This document shows, piece by piece, positions 30,129 through 38,729 of a stretch of 64,000 nt of DNA. The notes below the pieces were generated by a model that was given only the letters and a program-made list of their open reading frames with translations, was not told the DNA's origin and made no database searches. A program made the translations under genes and the position numbers. The stretch covers positions 62,001-126,000 of the forward strand of contig NZ_JACHYJ010000007.1 of NCBI RefSeq assembly GCF_014192745.1, read 5' to 3'. Positions within the stretch are counted from its first letter, which is position 1. Every line of letters begins with the position of its first letter. The DNA is from Luteimonas sp. RC10 (GTDB taxonomy: Bacteria > Pseudomonadota > Gammaproteobacteria > Xanthomonadales > Xanthomonadaceae).

Positions 30129-32165
30129 ATGCCCGCCACCCCCCTGCATCTCGCCCTGATCGCCGCCCTGACGAGCGGCGCCGCCCACGCCCAATCGGTC
30201 GACACCACGATGGGGACTCTGCATGTGCACCAGGCCCGCGGGCAGCTGACCGCACACGAAGTGCTGACCTCGGTCGACGTGCTCGGCGCCGAACGCATCG
30301 AGGACCAGACCGTGGCACAGAGCTGGGAACTGCTCGGCCAGATGCCGGGCATGCAGCTCACCGAGACCCGTCAGGGCGCCGAGTCGGGCAAGGTCAGCTT
30401 CCGCGCCTTCAATGGCGAGGGCTATCTCAACGCCATCAAGACCCTGATCGACGGCATTCCGAGCAACGTCAACAGCGGCAACCAGCGCTTCATCGACATG
30501 CTGTTTCCGCTGGAGATCGACTACATCGAAGTCGTGCGCGGCACCAACGACCCGCGCTACGGCCTGCACAACATCGGCGGCAACATCAACTTCGGCACGC
30601 GCCAGGGCGGCACATACACCGATGCCCGGCTGACCTACGGCAGCTTCGCCACCCGCCAGGCACAGCTCGCTGTGGGTCGCGAACACGGCGACTTCGCACA
30701 GAACTACTTCGTCGGCGTCCAGGCCTCGGACGGCTACCGCGAGCACGACCACTCGGAAAAGTACTCGCTGGGCGGCAAATGGTTCTACGGCAGCCTTGAG
30801 GACGGCATGCGCATCGGCCTGACCGCACGCGCCTACCGCCACCAGGCCGACGAACCCGGCTTCATGACCGCAGACGAGTTGCAAGCCGGGCGCCGGCGCT
30901 CGGCGCTGCGCAATGCCCACGACAGCGACGACCGCAGCATGCGTCAGTTCGGCCTGCACATCGATCTCGCCCTGACGGAAGCACTGGTACTGGGCACCAA
31001 GCTCTACCACAACCGCTACCACGACGACCGCCGCATCACCTTCAGCGATGTGCCCACCGGCAACGCCCCGCGCCAGCGTCGCGTCTGGGACGAGGCGCAA
31101 TCGGGCCTGCTCGCCACACTCACCTGGGCGGCCCACCCGGCCCTCACCCTCGAGGCCGGCGCGAACTACGAACAGCAGCACAACGGCTACGTGCGCGAAC
31201 GGTTCGCCTACAGTGTGCCGACCGACTTCGATGCCACGCCCGCACGCATCCAGAACGACGACCACCACACCTTCCACAATGCAGGCGCGTACCTGCAGGC
31301 GATCTGGCAACCCACCGCAGCGTTGAAGATCGTGCCCGCCTATCGCATCGACCGCTTCGATGGCGCAACCCGGCTGCCCAGCGGCGTGCGTGCCGCCTTG
31401 CAGGACTACGGCACGATCGGCCAGCCCAAGCTCAGCGTGGTCTACGGGCTCGATGCCGACACCAACCTCTATGCCAACTGGGGCCGCACCTTCCAAGTGT
31501 TGACCGGCAGCACGCCGCCGGCCTACCTCACACCCGAGCAGGCGGCGATGCGGCCCTCCACCAACACCGGCATGGAGGCCGGCCTGCGCTTCAGCCCGTT
31601 CGCCGGCACCCGCGGGCGCCTGGCAGTGTGGCAGCAGGATGCGGAGAACGAAGTCTCCAACATGCCCGCCACCGGGACCACCGTGGTGCTGGGCAAGACC
31701 CGCCGCCGCGGCGTGGACCTGCAGCTCGATGCGCAGATGGGCGAGAAGTGGACGCTATGGGCCTCGCACGCCTACCAGGAGGCGAAGATCGAGCGCGACG
31801 GTCGCGCGCCAGGCGTTTCGATCGAAGATAACGAAGTGGCCGCAACACCCCGCACCATCAGCAACCTCGGCCTCGACTACCGCGCCACCGATGCCCTGCA
31901 GCTCGGACTGCAAGGGCGGGCGCAGGGTGACTACTACCTCGAAGAGCGGAACCTCACCGACAAATTCGGCGGCTTCGCAGTGCTCGACCTGAGCGCCAAG
32001 CTCCGCCTCACCCCGCGCACCAGCGTGGACGTGCAGCTGCGCAACGCCACCGGACGCGAGTACGTCTACGCCTGGTACGACAGCTTCTTCTGGGAAAAGG
32101 CCCGGCCGATGTTCTCGCCGTCGTCGGGGCGGAGTGCGTTTGTGTCGGTGACGGTGAGGCTGTAA
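30129..32165 (+). CDS. TonB-dependent receptor, possible zinc (or metallophore) receptor
   Basis: A 678-residue outer-membrane receptor with signal peptide (ALIAALTSGAAHAQS). The plug has VLTSVDVLGAERIEDQ, LLGQMPGMQLTETRQG, KTLIDGIPSNVNSG and IDYIEVVRGTNDPRYGLHNIGGNINF. The barrel has LYANWGRTFQVL and a C-terminal VSVTVRL. His-rich loops (REHDHSEK, NDDHHTFHN) may reflect a metal ligand. With a Zur-like palindrome upstream, zinc uptake (ZnuD-like role) is a reasonable inference; substrate identity is not proven. It is separated from the preceding PepSY gene by 133 bp containing that operator, so it is likely its own transcription unit. Confidence 0.82.
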   Translation: MPATPLHLALIAALTSGAAHAQSVDTTMGTLHVHQARGQLTAHEVLTSVDVLGAERIEDQTVAQSWELLGQMPGMQLTETRQGAESGKVSFRAFNGEGYLNAIKTLIDGIPSNVNSGNQRFIDMLFPLEIDYIEVVRGTNDPRYGLHNIGGNINFGTRQGGTYTDARLTYGSFATRQAQLAVGREHGDFAQNYFVGVQASDGYREHDHSEKYSLGGKWFYGSLEDGMRIGLTARAYRHQADEPGFMTADELQAGRRRSALRNAHDSDDRSMRQFGLHIDLALTEALVLGTKLYHNRYHDDRRITFSDVPTGNAPRQRRVWDEAQSGLLATLTWAAHPALTLEAGANYEQQHNGYVRERFAYSVPTDFDATPARIQNDDHHTFHNAGAYLQAIWQPTAALKIVPAYRIDRFDGATRLPSGVRAALQDYGTIGQPKLSVVYGLDADTNLYANWGRTFQVLTGSTPPAYLTPEQAAMRPSTNTGMEAGLRFSPFAGTRGRLAVWQQDAENEVSNMPATGTTVVLGKTRRRGVDLQLDAQMGEKWTLWASHAYQEAKIERDGRAPGVSIEDNEVAATPRTISNLGLDYRATDALQLGLQGRAQGDYYLEERNLTDKFGGFAVLDLSAKLRLTPRTSVDVQLRNATGREYVYAWYDSFFWEKARPMFSPSSGRSAFVSVTVRL

Positions 32166-32216
32166 AGGAACGACGCACCTCGCAGCCTCAGTTGGCCGCG
32201 CGAACCGGTGAAGCGG

Positions 32217-32390
32217 ATGGCGCGTCGCGCTGCCGGACCTAAGCGTGCCGAACCCGTCGGCTGTGGACCTCCCTATCGGGTAACCAGGCTTTGGTCGCGC
32301 TGCTGGTACTGTTCATGGTCGCCACCGGCGACCACTGGGTGCGTACCCGCGTGCGCTATTGCGGTGGCTGCGGTGAGTGCATCCTGGGGT
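32217..32390 (+). pseudogene. Degenerate remnant of a second PepSY-protein gene
   Basis: Pieces match the PepSY gene at 28595-29995. ATGGCGCGTCGCG, CGGCTGTGGACCTC, TGGTCGCGCTGCTGGTACTG, TTCATGGTCGCCACCGG, then GACCACTGGGTGCG and GGTGGCTGCGGTGAGTGC correspond to parent positions about 29132-29250 and 29950-30000. The centre is deleted, and stops and frameshifts interrupt the frame. It lies directly after the second TonB receptor, so that receptor probably once had its own PepSY partner. Confidence 0.75.
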
Positions 32391-32570
32391 GCTGTCGCTG
32401 AAGGTCGTGCCAACCCGTCGTATCGACGAACCGGCCCAGAAGCTGCAACAGCAGCTTGAACGCATCCGACAGCTGCCCAAGGCAAGGCCGCGCATCGAAA
32501 GCGATGTACTCGACTCGTTGCTCCCACAATCTGGATGCTGGTCGCAACGATCACGGCCCGACAACGCACG

Positions 32571-32596
32571 AGGCCCGTATCGCGGGCCTTGTGCTT
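32571..32596. terminator. Weak hairpin terminator candidate
   Basis: AGGCCCG and CGGGCCT (32571-32577 and 32583-32589) form a 7-bp stem with a 5-base loop, followed by TTGTGCTTC, a poor T-tract. It could end transcription from the receptor unit; the signal is weak. Confidence 0.35.
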
Positions 32597-32647
32597 CATG
32601 GTCAATTGCCCCCAAATGCGCTTCGCTAATTTGGCCTGTCAGCTGGT

Positions 32648-33052
32648 TCACGAGAAGCTAAATGACAAGGAGCATCTCAAGCCTGCCAAGTTGGAGATCA
32701 CCGAAGAGGGAAAAAAGCCACCCTCCTGCTCCTCCGAATTCTTGACTGGCCACAGCGTATTGATCTCAAAGAATTCCGGCGCCACAGAGTCGCGAACATC
32801 AATCAATCGATCCAACCTGCCTAGCTCATCGAGAAGAAGAGGGATGACCTGGTCCAACCTGACGGTCGGATCAAGAGATACAGAGAACCTAGCAAACGAT
32901 CGCCTCAAAGTGGCCTTTACACCTGGCCTTACCGGGCCTCCTCGAACACCCTTCTCGCTTGCCCGAGCACCAAGCAACTCTTCGACCCGCTCCGGAGAGC
33001 ACTCAAACCCGCGAAAGATCAAGGCGACCTCCTTGTGAGCTACCGTGGTCAC
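32648..33052 (-). CDS. DUF4279-family protein, putative immunity protein
   Basis: A 134-residue product starting at a GTG placed 8 bases after AAGGAGG, read as TTVAHKEVALIFRGFECSPERVEELLGA. The longer frame to 33085 has no ribosome site. DUF4279 features are the first strand, the GVRGGPVRPGVKATLRRSFARFSV segment, VIPLLLDELGRLDRLIDV and FFEINTLWPV. The family is associated with polymorphic toxins; no intact toxin adjoins this copy. It begins the second orphan-immunity group (32.6-36.5 kb). Confidence 0.65.
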   Translation of the reverse strand: MTTVAHKEVALIFRGFECSPERVEELLGARASEKGVRGGPVRPGVKATLRRSFARFSVSLDPTVRLDQVIPLLLDELGRLDRLIDVRDSVAPEFFEINTLWPVKNSEEQEGGFFPSSVISNLAGLRCSLSFSFS

Positions 33053-33230
33053 AACAAGCTCCTCCTTCTCTGCGCCCGCCACCATCCAAAGCCAGTTAGG
33101 TCCAGCAAGCGGGCCTCAGCTAGATTCCTGCGATCCTCTCAGCCTGCATGTCCGAGGCTTCCAGTCGATAAAGCTTGTCCTACGTTGTGCCTTCTACGAG
33201 CGCACCATCCAGGTGGTGCGCCCGACACAC

Positions 33231-33602
33231 CTACGCCGGTTGCGCGACGATGACGATCTGATCAGGCTCCGTAAGGTCGTTCGCGAAGATCTTGATCCTA
33301 GTGAAGGACGCAGCAGAGGGCATCACAATCAATTTCTCGCCCAAGACATCGCAAACCGCTACTTCCTTGTTCGGCGTTGACAGCACGCCATCGTACACAA
33401 GCTCGACTCCTTCAATGTCTTCAGTGCTGTCTGCAAAAGTGATGGCGGTCTCTCCATCGGGCGCCGCCAGCGTGCCGATAGCAAGACAGGATCCTGTTGC
33501 CGCAACCAGCTCACTACCAAAGTAGTCCGGAATCTCGCCCAACTCATGCCCCATAACGAGTATGAGCGAATTCTGAGGCGAAAGGGCAACGCTTTCCTTC
33601 AT
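33231..33602 (-). CDS. Hypothetical protein, possible immunity protein
   Basis: A 123-residue, acidic, beta-rich product beginning MKESVALSPQNSLILVMGHELGEIPDYF, with GAGG 7 bases upstream of the ATG. It contains GSCLAIGTLAAPDGETAITFAD and KLIVMPSAASFTRIKIFAN. The composition suits a small cytosolic immunity protein. No family is recognised. It lies 178 bp upstream of, and co-directional with, the DUF4279 gene. Confidence 0.55.
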   Translation of the reverse strand: MKESVALSPQNSLILVMGHELGEIPDYFGSELVAATGSCLAIGTLAAPDGETAITFADSTEDIEGVELVYDGVLSTPNKEVAVCDVLGEKLIVMPSAASFTRIKIFANDLTEPDQIVIVAQPA

Positions 33603-33721
33603 GGGCTATCCTCACCTCTTTAAATTCGGCACCAAATGAATCACGGCCGCGTCGGACCACGAACCACTCCAACATAACTAGATTGCCCCCAGCTCGCTGA
33701 GAATAATGACACGGCCACACA

Positions 33722-34662
33722 CTAAGGCCTGTTCTGAAGACAGACATCAGGTGCGCCAATCAGCTTCGGCGACATGCCGAAATAAGCATCAAAAACCCAC
33801 CTCACCCAACGATCGGCCTCGGCGATCTCATCCTCGCTATGGGGAAACGCCGGCCTGTTCAGAATGTTATCGAGGTAGCGTGGCGTATCCATCCGCGGCC
33901 CCATCCTAAGGAGGCGGTCTTGTAGATCGTGAGCTGATCGCCGGTCGTGATCTGAAACAGAAGGCCTCGCTCTTCAACGAGCGTAAGGTTAGCCGCTCTC
34001 AGAACCTCGACGATCAGCCAATCCCCTCTCGACAGGGCCGCCTCGACGTACCTGGGCGCACGATCTGCGTAGTCCCGATGCTCCTGCGCCGTCCAGGGCC
34101 TCTGCAGCACAAAGTCTGAATTCACATAACAGATCTGCGCATCTAAATCCCCCAACTCCGCAGCGCGCATCGTGTGCTCGAAGTTCCTCTGCTCGGCCTC
34201 GCCCGGGTCCAAGGAAATGCACGACGACAATCGTGCTTGGTCAGCCGGTGCACCGGTCCGGATAAGCGCCAACCGTCGCTCACAGAAGGCTGCAACATCC
34301 GGGACGTCCTCCTCGCCTACGCGATTGCAGAGCCCAACCTGATGCTCCGCCAACGCAATCCTCCGGATCGCCATGACGCATTGATTCGCATCCCGGAAAT
34401 CCTGTGTGGCGGATCTATCGAGGTGCGTCGAAACGGTGGCAGCCGCAGCAGGCCTTGAAGCAACCGGCAACAGGGAGGCGGCTGTTGCGTCAGCAGCATT
34501 GCCGCCAGCCGAGATGGCTTCTCTGGAGGACAGCGCCTGATTTACAGCAGCGACATTCAGCGATTCCGGCGCTAATAGGCTGCGGTACAGCAGTGCAGCA
34601 GCCACTAACGCCAGCGTCGAGACGATCATGATCCTTGGGAGACGGCGATCAGGCATCTTCAT
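33722..34662 (-). pseudogene. Secreted hypothetical protein, probably frameshifted near its 3' end
   Basis: The N-terminal frame (34662 down to a stop at 33859) has a signal/anchor (IMIVSTLALVAAALLYRSLLA), a Ser/Ala linker, and a helical domain with two to four conserved Cys (FCERRLALIRTG, FEHTMRAAELGDLDAQICYVN). Just after QLTIYKTAS the frame ends in unlikely sequence. The neighbouring frame continues with TPRYLDNILNRPAFPHSEDEIAEADRWVRWVFDAYF to a stop at 33722. That reads as the natural C-terminus, so a single-base indel around 33905-33920 is likely. Sequencing error is the alternative. Confidence 0.55.
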
Positions 34663-35011
34663 GGACGCTCATTGGAATGTGATCGCAACGCTCGCTGCGT
34701 TCGGACCGACTGTCCGCTGGATCGGCATCATCAACGACAGGTAACCAACGTACAAGGGCGCGGATGATCGGCATCACTGCTCACAGGACATACCTGGCTT
34801 GCACAAGCCGCATCGAAATCCTGCCATGAGGCGGTTCCGGCATGAACCGCGGGCCTCGCGATCGCGCTATGCAAGATGACTATGCAGCCCGGCTGGTCGC
34901 GTCGAGCATTAGGCCGGCGCTGCCGGCGTTTGGCTCGCACCCACCCGCGGAGCCAAACGAGCTAGGGCGATCACCCGCCGGGCATTGCTGCAGGCGCTGC
35001 GAAGCGCCGGC
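34663..35011 (+). other. Gap with possible eroded insertion-sequence end
   Basis: About 350 bases without a supported gene. CCGGCATGAACCG near 34837 resembles the CCGGATGAACCTG that begins the transposase region of the IS481 element at 52140. So the fossil starting at 35012 may extend back to here through degraded sequence. Confidence 0.3.
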
Positions 35012-35290
35012 GGTTCGCTTCGAACGCGCCCCGACCGACAACGACACCTGTTGCCAATCCCGCCGCTTTCGCATCTCGCCTACCGGCTCGGTATGCGCCA
35101 CCTGCGCACCCACCCCTACACCGACGCACCAACGCGAGGTCGGATCCCTGGTCAGGACGAGGCTGCGCAGATGAGGCTACTCGCAGGTTTATGTCAGCAC
35201 GGAGCGACGTGCCACCGCCCGCGACGGCCGACTGCACCGCCACAACTGGCATGGACCTCATGCCAGCCTCGGCCATGAACCGCCCGCCCC
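35012..35290 (+). pseudogene. Fossil fragment of an IS481-family transposase
   Basis: The bases parallel 52750-53035 of the intact element. TTCGCTTCGAACGCGC, ACCGACAACG, TCCCGCCGCTTTCGC, GGTATGCGCCACCTGCGCAC, CACCAACG, and finally CAACTGGCATGG and CATGCCAGCCTCGG all align with the transposase C-terminal half (TDNGSC, SRRFRR, GMRHSRTRPYTPRTNGK, NWHRPHASLGYRPP). Frame is broken repeatedly. It lies inside the second orphan-immunity group. Confidence 0.75.
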
Positions 35291-35320
35291 ATAATTCCGA
35301 TGCAGCTGAGCGTGCTGCGT

Positions 35321-35791
35321 TCACACAGCCAGTTCGTGCCGCAACGCACCCTCTTCAACATCGAAGACTCCCTTCTCCTGCCCTTCAACAAGATAGTCCA
35401 AGAACGGCTGAATCGGAGCAAATTCCGGAACACTAGCTGCAATCAGGCCTAAGCGCCGGTGACATTCAACGCTACATCCGAGCGCCTCGAAGTCCGCTCG
35501 GAATTTCTCGCTATCCGATGGGTCGACGGGGATGAGTCTAAAAGTGGATGCGCCGGAACGCTTTATCAATCGATCAAAGATTAACTCACCATCTTCATTC
35601 CTCACCGAGACCTCATCGCCAGCGCTGATCCCCATCACAAAGAACGGGATGTTGTCGATAAGATAGTTTCCGCCGGGCAGCGGCTTAGCCCACAAGCGCT
35701 CGTAGTCAGATGGCGGATAGCCGTCTTCATCGCGTTCCAGACGGAAAACAATCCTTTGATGCCTCGTCATTTCGTCACCGCTTTGGTTCAT
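35321..35791 (-). CDS. DUF4265-family protein, putative immunity protein
   Basis: A 156-residue product with the DUF4265 pattern: IVFRLERDEDGYPPSDYERLWAKPL, then YLIDNIPFFVMGISAGDEVSV, the central FDRLIKRSGASTFRLIPV, and FRADFEALGCSVE near residue 100. Such proteins are typical small companions of polymorphic-toxin loci. Two starts are possible, ATG at 35791 and at 35770; neither has a strong ribosome site. No toxin gene adjoins it. Confidence 0.68.
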   Translation of the reverse strand: MNQSGDEMTRHQRIVFRLERDEDGYPPSDYERLWAKPLPGGNYLIDNIPFFVMGISAGDEVSVRNEDGELIFDRLIKRSGASTFRLIPVDPSDSEKFRADFEALGCSVECHRRLGLIAASVPEFAPIQPFLDYLVEGQEKGVFDVEEGALRHELAV

Positions 35792-36035
35792 CGCCTGGGT
35801 GTGGACCTGGTGTATCAGAGTCGAGGACCTTTGGCTATGGTGCTATGCGCGGTCGCAATGGTGTCCGGCGGTAACAGCGAACCTTCTGTTGACCCGGAGG
35901 ACGTACGGCTCGCACGCACCCCGCCCGCGAACGAACCCCTCACGTACAGCCTCGCACCTCTTCGTGGTACGGCCACGGTGAGCCACGGGTCATAAATACC
36001 GATTATTAAGCGCAGCTCTTGAAACCCTACTACAA

Positions 36036-36479
36036 TCAAGGAACAACTACGGCGAAAGTAATATTAACAGGCAATCCAATTGCTTTCATTTCTTCCACAG
36101 TGTGCAAGCTAAGGGTAAAGTCGCACCCACCTCCATCTTCATCAGCATCAGTCAGGATAAGAACATCGAGATATGCGTCCTGCACCCGAGGAAGGCGATC
36201 TAACGATGAACGCCTGCGTGCAAGGGCAACCGCCATTCTTGAGACTAGGGTTGATAGATCTTCACGATCGCCTCCTTTTAGCACCAAGGCCCAAAGACCG
36301 GTCTTCTGAACCACTTCCTTCTGAGTAGAGGTCGTCCATTTCATACCCTTTTTATGAGACTTCGTGGCCTCGACGCACAGCAAGGCTGTCAACTCCGCCG
36401 GATCTAACGCATCCCCATTTAAATAAAAAGACAACTGATACGAACATCTAACACGCTTCGTCATCTCATCACCCACCAT
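36036..36479 (-). CDS. DUF4279-family protein, putative immunity protein
   Basis: A 147-residue product. Residues from MTKRVRCSYQLSFYLNGDALDPAELTALL through KGMKWTTSTQKEVVQKTGLWALVLKG (the T.G.W element typical of DUF4279), LSTLVSRMAVALARRRSSLDRL and YLDVLILTDADED fit the family well. The ATG at 36479, or an internal ATG at 36464, overlaps the end of a short upstream frame that may be a truncated toxin tail. That arrangement is usual for toxin-immunity pairs. Confidence 0.7.
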   Translation of the reverse strand: MVGDEMTKRVRCSYQLSFYLNGDALDPAELTALLCVEATKSHKKGMKWTTSTQKEVVQKTGLWALVLKGGDREDLSTLVSRMAVALARRRSSLDRLPRVQDAYLDVLILTDADEDGGGCDFTLSLHTVEEMKAIGLPVNITFAVVVP

Positions 36480-36600
36480 TTAGATCACCTATTGTCTCGC
36501 CTTGCGGATTCTGCACCTCTCCCGCATTAGGATTTACCCCGTATTGGTCCGCCCCCTTGCCACCGCCCTGGCCTTTGTCATCCTGTTTTATTCCATGAAA
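36469..36600 (-). other. Possible truncated toxin C-terminal tail
   Basis: The open frame ends GKGADQYGVNPNAGEV then QNPQGETIGDLNGG before a TGA that overlaps the start of the DUF4279 gene. Upstream it runs into the broken copy of the 54-residue membrane protein, so only some 40 residues of the putative toxin remain. The reading as a toxin tail rests on the overlap with an immunity-type gene. Confidence 0.4.
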
Positions 36601-36614
36601 CCTGCGCCTGCCCG

Positions 36615-36755
36615 CTACCCCTCGCCCGCCTCCCTCTGCCGCTCGAGCGCGCCCCTCTTCGCCTGATAGCGGCGCCACTTAATGGCGAAGCACATGCCGA
36701 CACCGAGGACGACGACCTTGAAGATGATGAAGACGGTGGGGAACCAGTCGTACCT
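36615..36755 (-). pseudogene. Broken copy of the 54-residue membrane protein (see 38565-38729)
   Basis: The frame reads YDWFPTVFIIFKVVVLGVGMCFAIKW and then ALERQREAGEG. This matches the intact gene at 38565-38729 except for an internal deletion and loss of the start codon (ATG replaced by AGG). Similarity continues into the flank to about 36781, so a segment of some 160-190 bp was duplicated. Confidence 0.75.
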
Positions 36756-36919
36756 GGGAGGACGTCCAGATCCCGATGCCATCTGGGCGCTGCGCGGACA
36801 ACACCGCTCGCCTGCCTAAACCCTCAGAGCCGCACACCTCTTTAGTCCGGCCGAGCTTGACCGACTGGCGTCACAGCGCGCCAGCCAAGGGAAGGTGCGG
36901 ACCCATGCCCACCCGCAAT

Positions 36920-37861
36920 TCATTTGCCCTTGAGATTGTCCCTCGCCCATTGCTCGGCGGTGGTGACCTCAATGGATTCGCGGTCGTTGAACGTGCCCGC
37001 TTTCGGCCACGCCACGCCTCGGCCCTGCGCAAACACAGCGCGGTACTTCTTGATGTGATGCGTGGGATCCTTCGCCAGTGCATCGAGCAGGTACGGAACG
37101 CTCCAGACATTGCGCTTGAACGGGCGCCCCAGCACACGCTCGAGGATGTCGGCAACCTGACCGTAAGTCACGGTATCGCCCGACAGGTAGACGATCTCAT
37201 TACGGAAACGGCGTTCGTAGAACACGATCTCCGCAGTCAGCGCGCCGATGTCGTCGGGCGTGGTGAGCGTCACGCTGGTGTCCAGGCTGCCGAGGGCATT
37301 GACCGTGTCGGTCTCTAAATCGACCACCTCAAACGCCGGCTCGAACATGAAGCTGGTGAACATGCCGGTCGAGATGATGACCCATTCGGTCTTGTCCTGG
37401 CTGCGAAGCAACTCGCGCACATCGAGTTGGGCGTCGAACAGGTCCTGCGGGCTGCCCCGTCCAATCGCCTCGAAGTCGACACCGAACTGCCACGGGAAGT
37501 AGCGCTTCACACCGGATCTGAGCGCGGCGGTGGCCAGCTTCATCGGCGTTTCCCGTCCCGCGACCATACCCGCGCAGCCGATCACGGTGTCGAAACGGGA
37601 AAACACGTCTGCGAGCTGATCGATCGAATCGTTCACCAGATCGGCAGCGACCATCTGAATGCCCAGGCTGCGGAGCTCGTCGATGTCCGCCTTCTTTTCA
37701 GGCACCTGGGTGTCGATGGTCGACGCCCTGAGCAGCACGCTGACTGTGGAACCGGGCGCCCGCGCGGCGACGCGGGCCAGATTGCGCAGCACCGGGAGTC
37801 CCAGTTCGCCAGCGCCTAGAACGAGAATCGATTGGGGAGGAAGCGAGCTTGACGGACCCAT
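36920..37861 (-). CDS. NmrA-like NAD(P)-binding oxidoreductase
   Basis: A 313-residue Rossmann protein of the NmrA/isoflavone-reductase-like class. Residues from about 11 read ILVLGAGELGLPVLRNLA (GxGxxG nucleotide loop), followed by VSVLLRAS, the FDTVIGCAGMVAG strand, KRYFPWQFGVDFEAIGRG and VIISTGMFTSFMFEP. Members reduce quinones or aromatic substrates or act as redox sensors; the substrate is unknown. The ATG at 37861 is chosen because conserved sequence starts there; the frame extends to 37906. It is divergent from an HxlR regulator 76 bp away, which probably controls it. Confidence 0.85.
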   Translation of the reverse strand: MGPSSSLPPQSILVLGAGELGLPVLRNLARVAARAPGSTVSVLLRASTIDTQVPEKKADIDELRSLGIQMVAADLVNDSIDQLADVFSRFDTVIGCAGMVAGRETPMKLATAALRSGVKRYFPWQFGVDFEAIGRGSPQDLFDAQLDVRELLRSQDKTEWVIISTGMFTSFMFEPAFEVVDLETDTVNALGSLDTSVTLTTPDDIGALTAEIVFYERRFRNEIVYLSGDTVTYGQVADILERVLGRPFKRNVWSVPYLLDALAKDPTHHIKKYRAVFAQGRGVAWPKAGTFNDRESIEVTTAEQWARDNLKGK

Positions 37862-37937
37862 GATGGCAGTGGAACTGTTGCAGATAAGATGGGCAAATGG
37901 TTGCACCGGCCCCTAACGCGCTCAAGAAGGCACACAC

Positions 37938-38393
37938 GTGATCCCTGGAAACGCCATGGACGATGACGACGCACTACGCCAAGCAGAGCTCGTCTGCCAG
38001 ACGCTCCGGGACGACGATGACGGCCTCCGGCGGGAGGTCCTCGCGCACGCGGGCAGCCGCTGGTCGTTGGGCATCCTGCACGCCATGGGCGTGTATGGAA
38101 CGATGCGTCATGCCGAGATCAAGCGGCAGATGGCCGGCGTGACGCAGCGAATGCTGACCAAGACCCTCCGCTCCCTCGAGCGTGACGGCCTGGTGATTCG
38201 CCGGCAGTACGATGAAAAGCCCCTCCGCGTCGAGTACGCACTGACCTCGCTCGGAAGGGCGCTCCTGATCCGCATGTCGCCCGTCTGGACATGGGTGGTC
38301 GAGAATGCGGAACAGGTTCGTCAGGCACGTCGCGCTTTCGACAGCCAGGAGCAACGCAGCGCCCTCCATGACCGGCAGGACGATACCCACTGA
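37938..38393 (+). CDS. HxlR-family transcriptional regulator
   Basis: A 151-residue winged-helix protein. HxlR signatures are SRWSLGILHAMGVYGTMRHAEIKRQMAGVTQRMLTKTLRSLERDGLVIRRQY and YALTSLGRALL. It lacks the usual Cys near the N-terminus that senses aldehydes or redox in some members. The GTG at 37938 has AAGG upstream; an ATG at 37956 is the alternative. Divergent arrangement with the NmrA-like gene is the typical regulator-target pair for this family. Confidence 0.88.
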   Translation: MIPGNAMDDDDALRQAELVCQTLRDDDDGLRREVLAHAGSRWSLGILHAMGVYGTMRHAEIKRQMAGVTQRMLTKTLRSLERDGLVIRRQYDEKPLRVEYALTSLGRALLIRMSPVWTWVVENAEQVRQARRAFDSQEQRSALHDRQDDTH

Positions 38394-38564
38394 GGCCTGC
38401 GCAGGAGCGCAGCTGGAATGCGGGCGCATCGGCCGCATGACCTGCCGACAGAACCAGGAAAGCGCGACGCCCTCTTGTCATCGAAGGGCGCACACCGCCG
38501 GCGTCTCACTCAGAGGGTGGAGTTGGCCGTCACACCGAGTAAGGCAGCCCTGAACGCAGAAGCC

Positions 38565-38729
38565 TTAGGCCTCACCCGCCTCCCGCTGCCGCTGCCGCTC
38601 CAGCGCGTCCTTCTTCTCTTGCTCGTCCTTCTTCGCCTGATCGTGGTGCCACTTGATGGCGTAGAACATGCCGACGCCGAGGACGACGACCTTGAAGATG
38701 ATGAAGACGATGGGGAACCAGTCGTACAT
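38565..38729 (-). CDS. Small single-helix membrane protein
   Basis: A 54-residue product: MYDWFPIVFIIFKVVVLGVGMFYAIKW is one transmembrane helix, followed by a highly charged tail (HHDQAKKDEQEKKDALERQRQREAG). Small proteins of this form recur in Xanthomonadaceae genomes, without known function. The intact ATG contrasts with the broken copy at 36615-36755. A longer in-frame extension to 38816 has no merit. Confidence 0.7.
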   Translation of the reverse strand: MYDWFPIVFIIFKVVVLGVGMFYAIKWHHDQAKKDEQEKKDALERQRQREAGEA

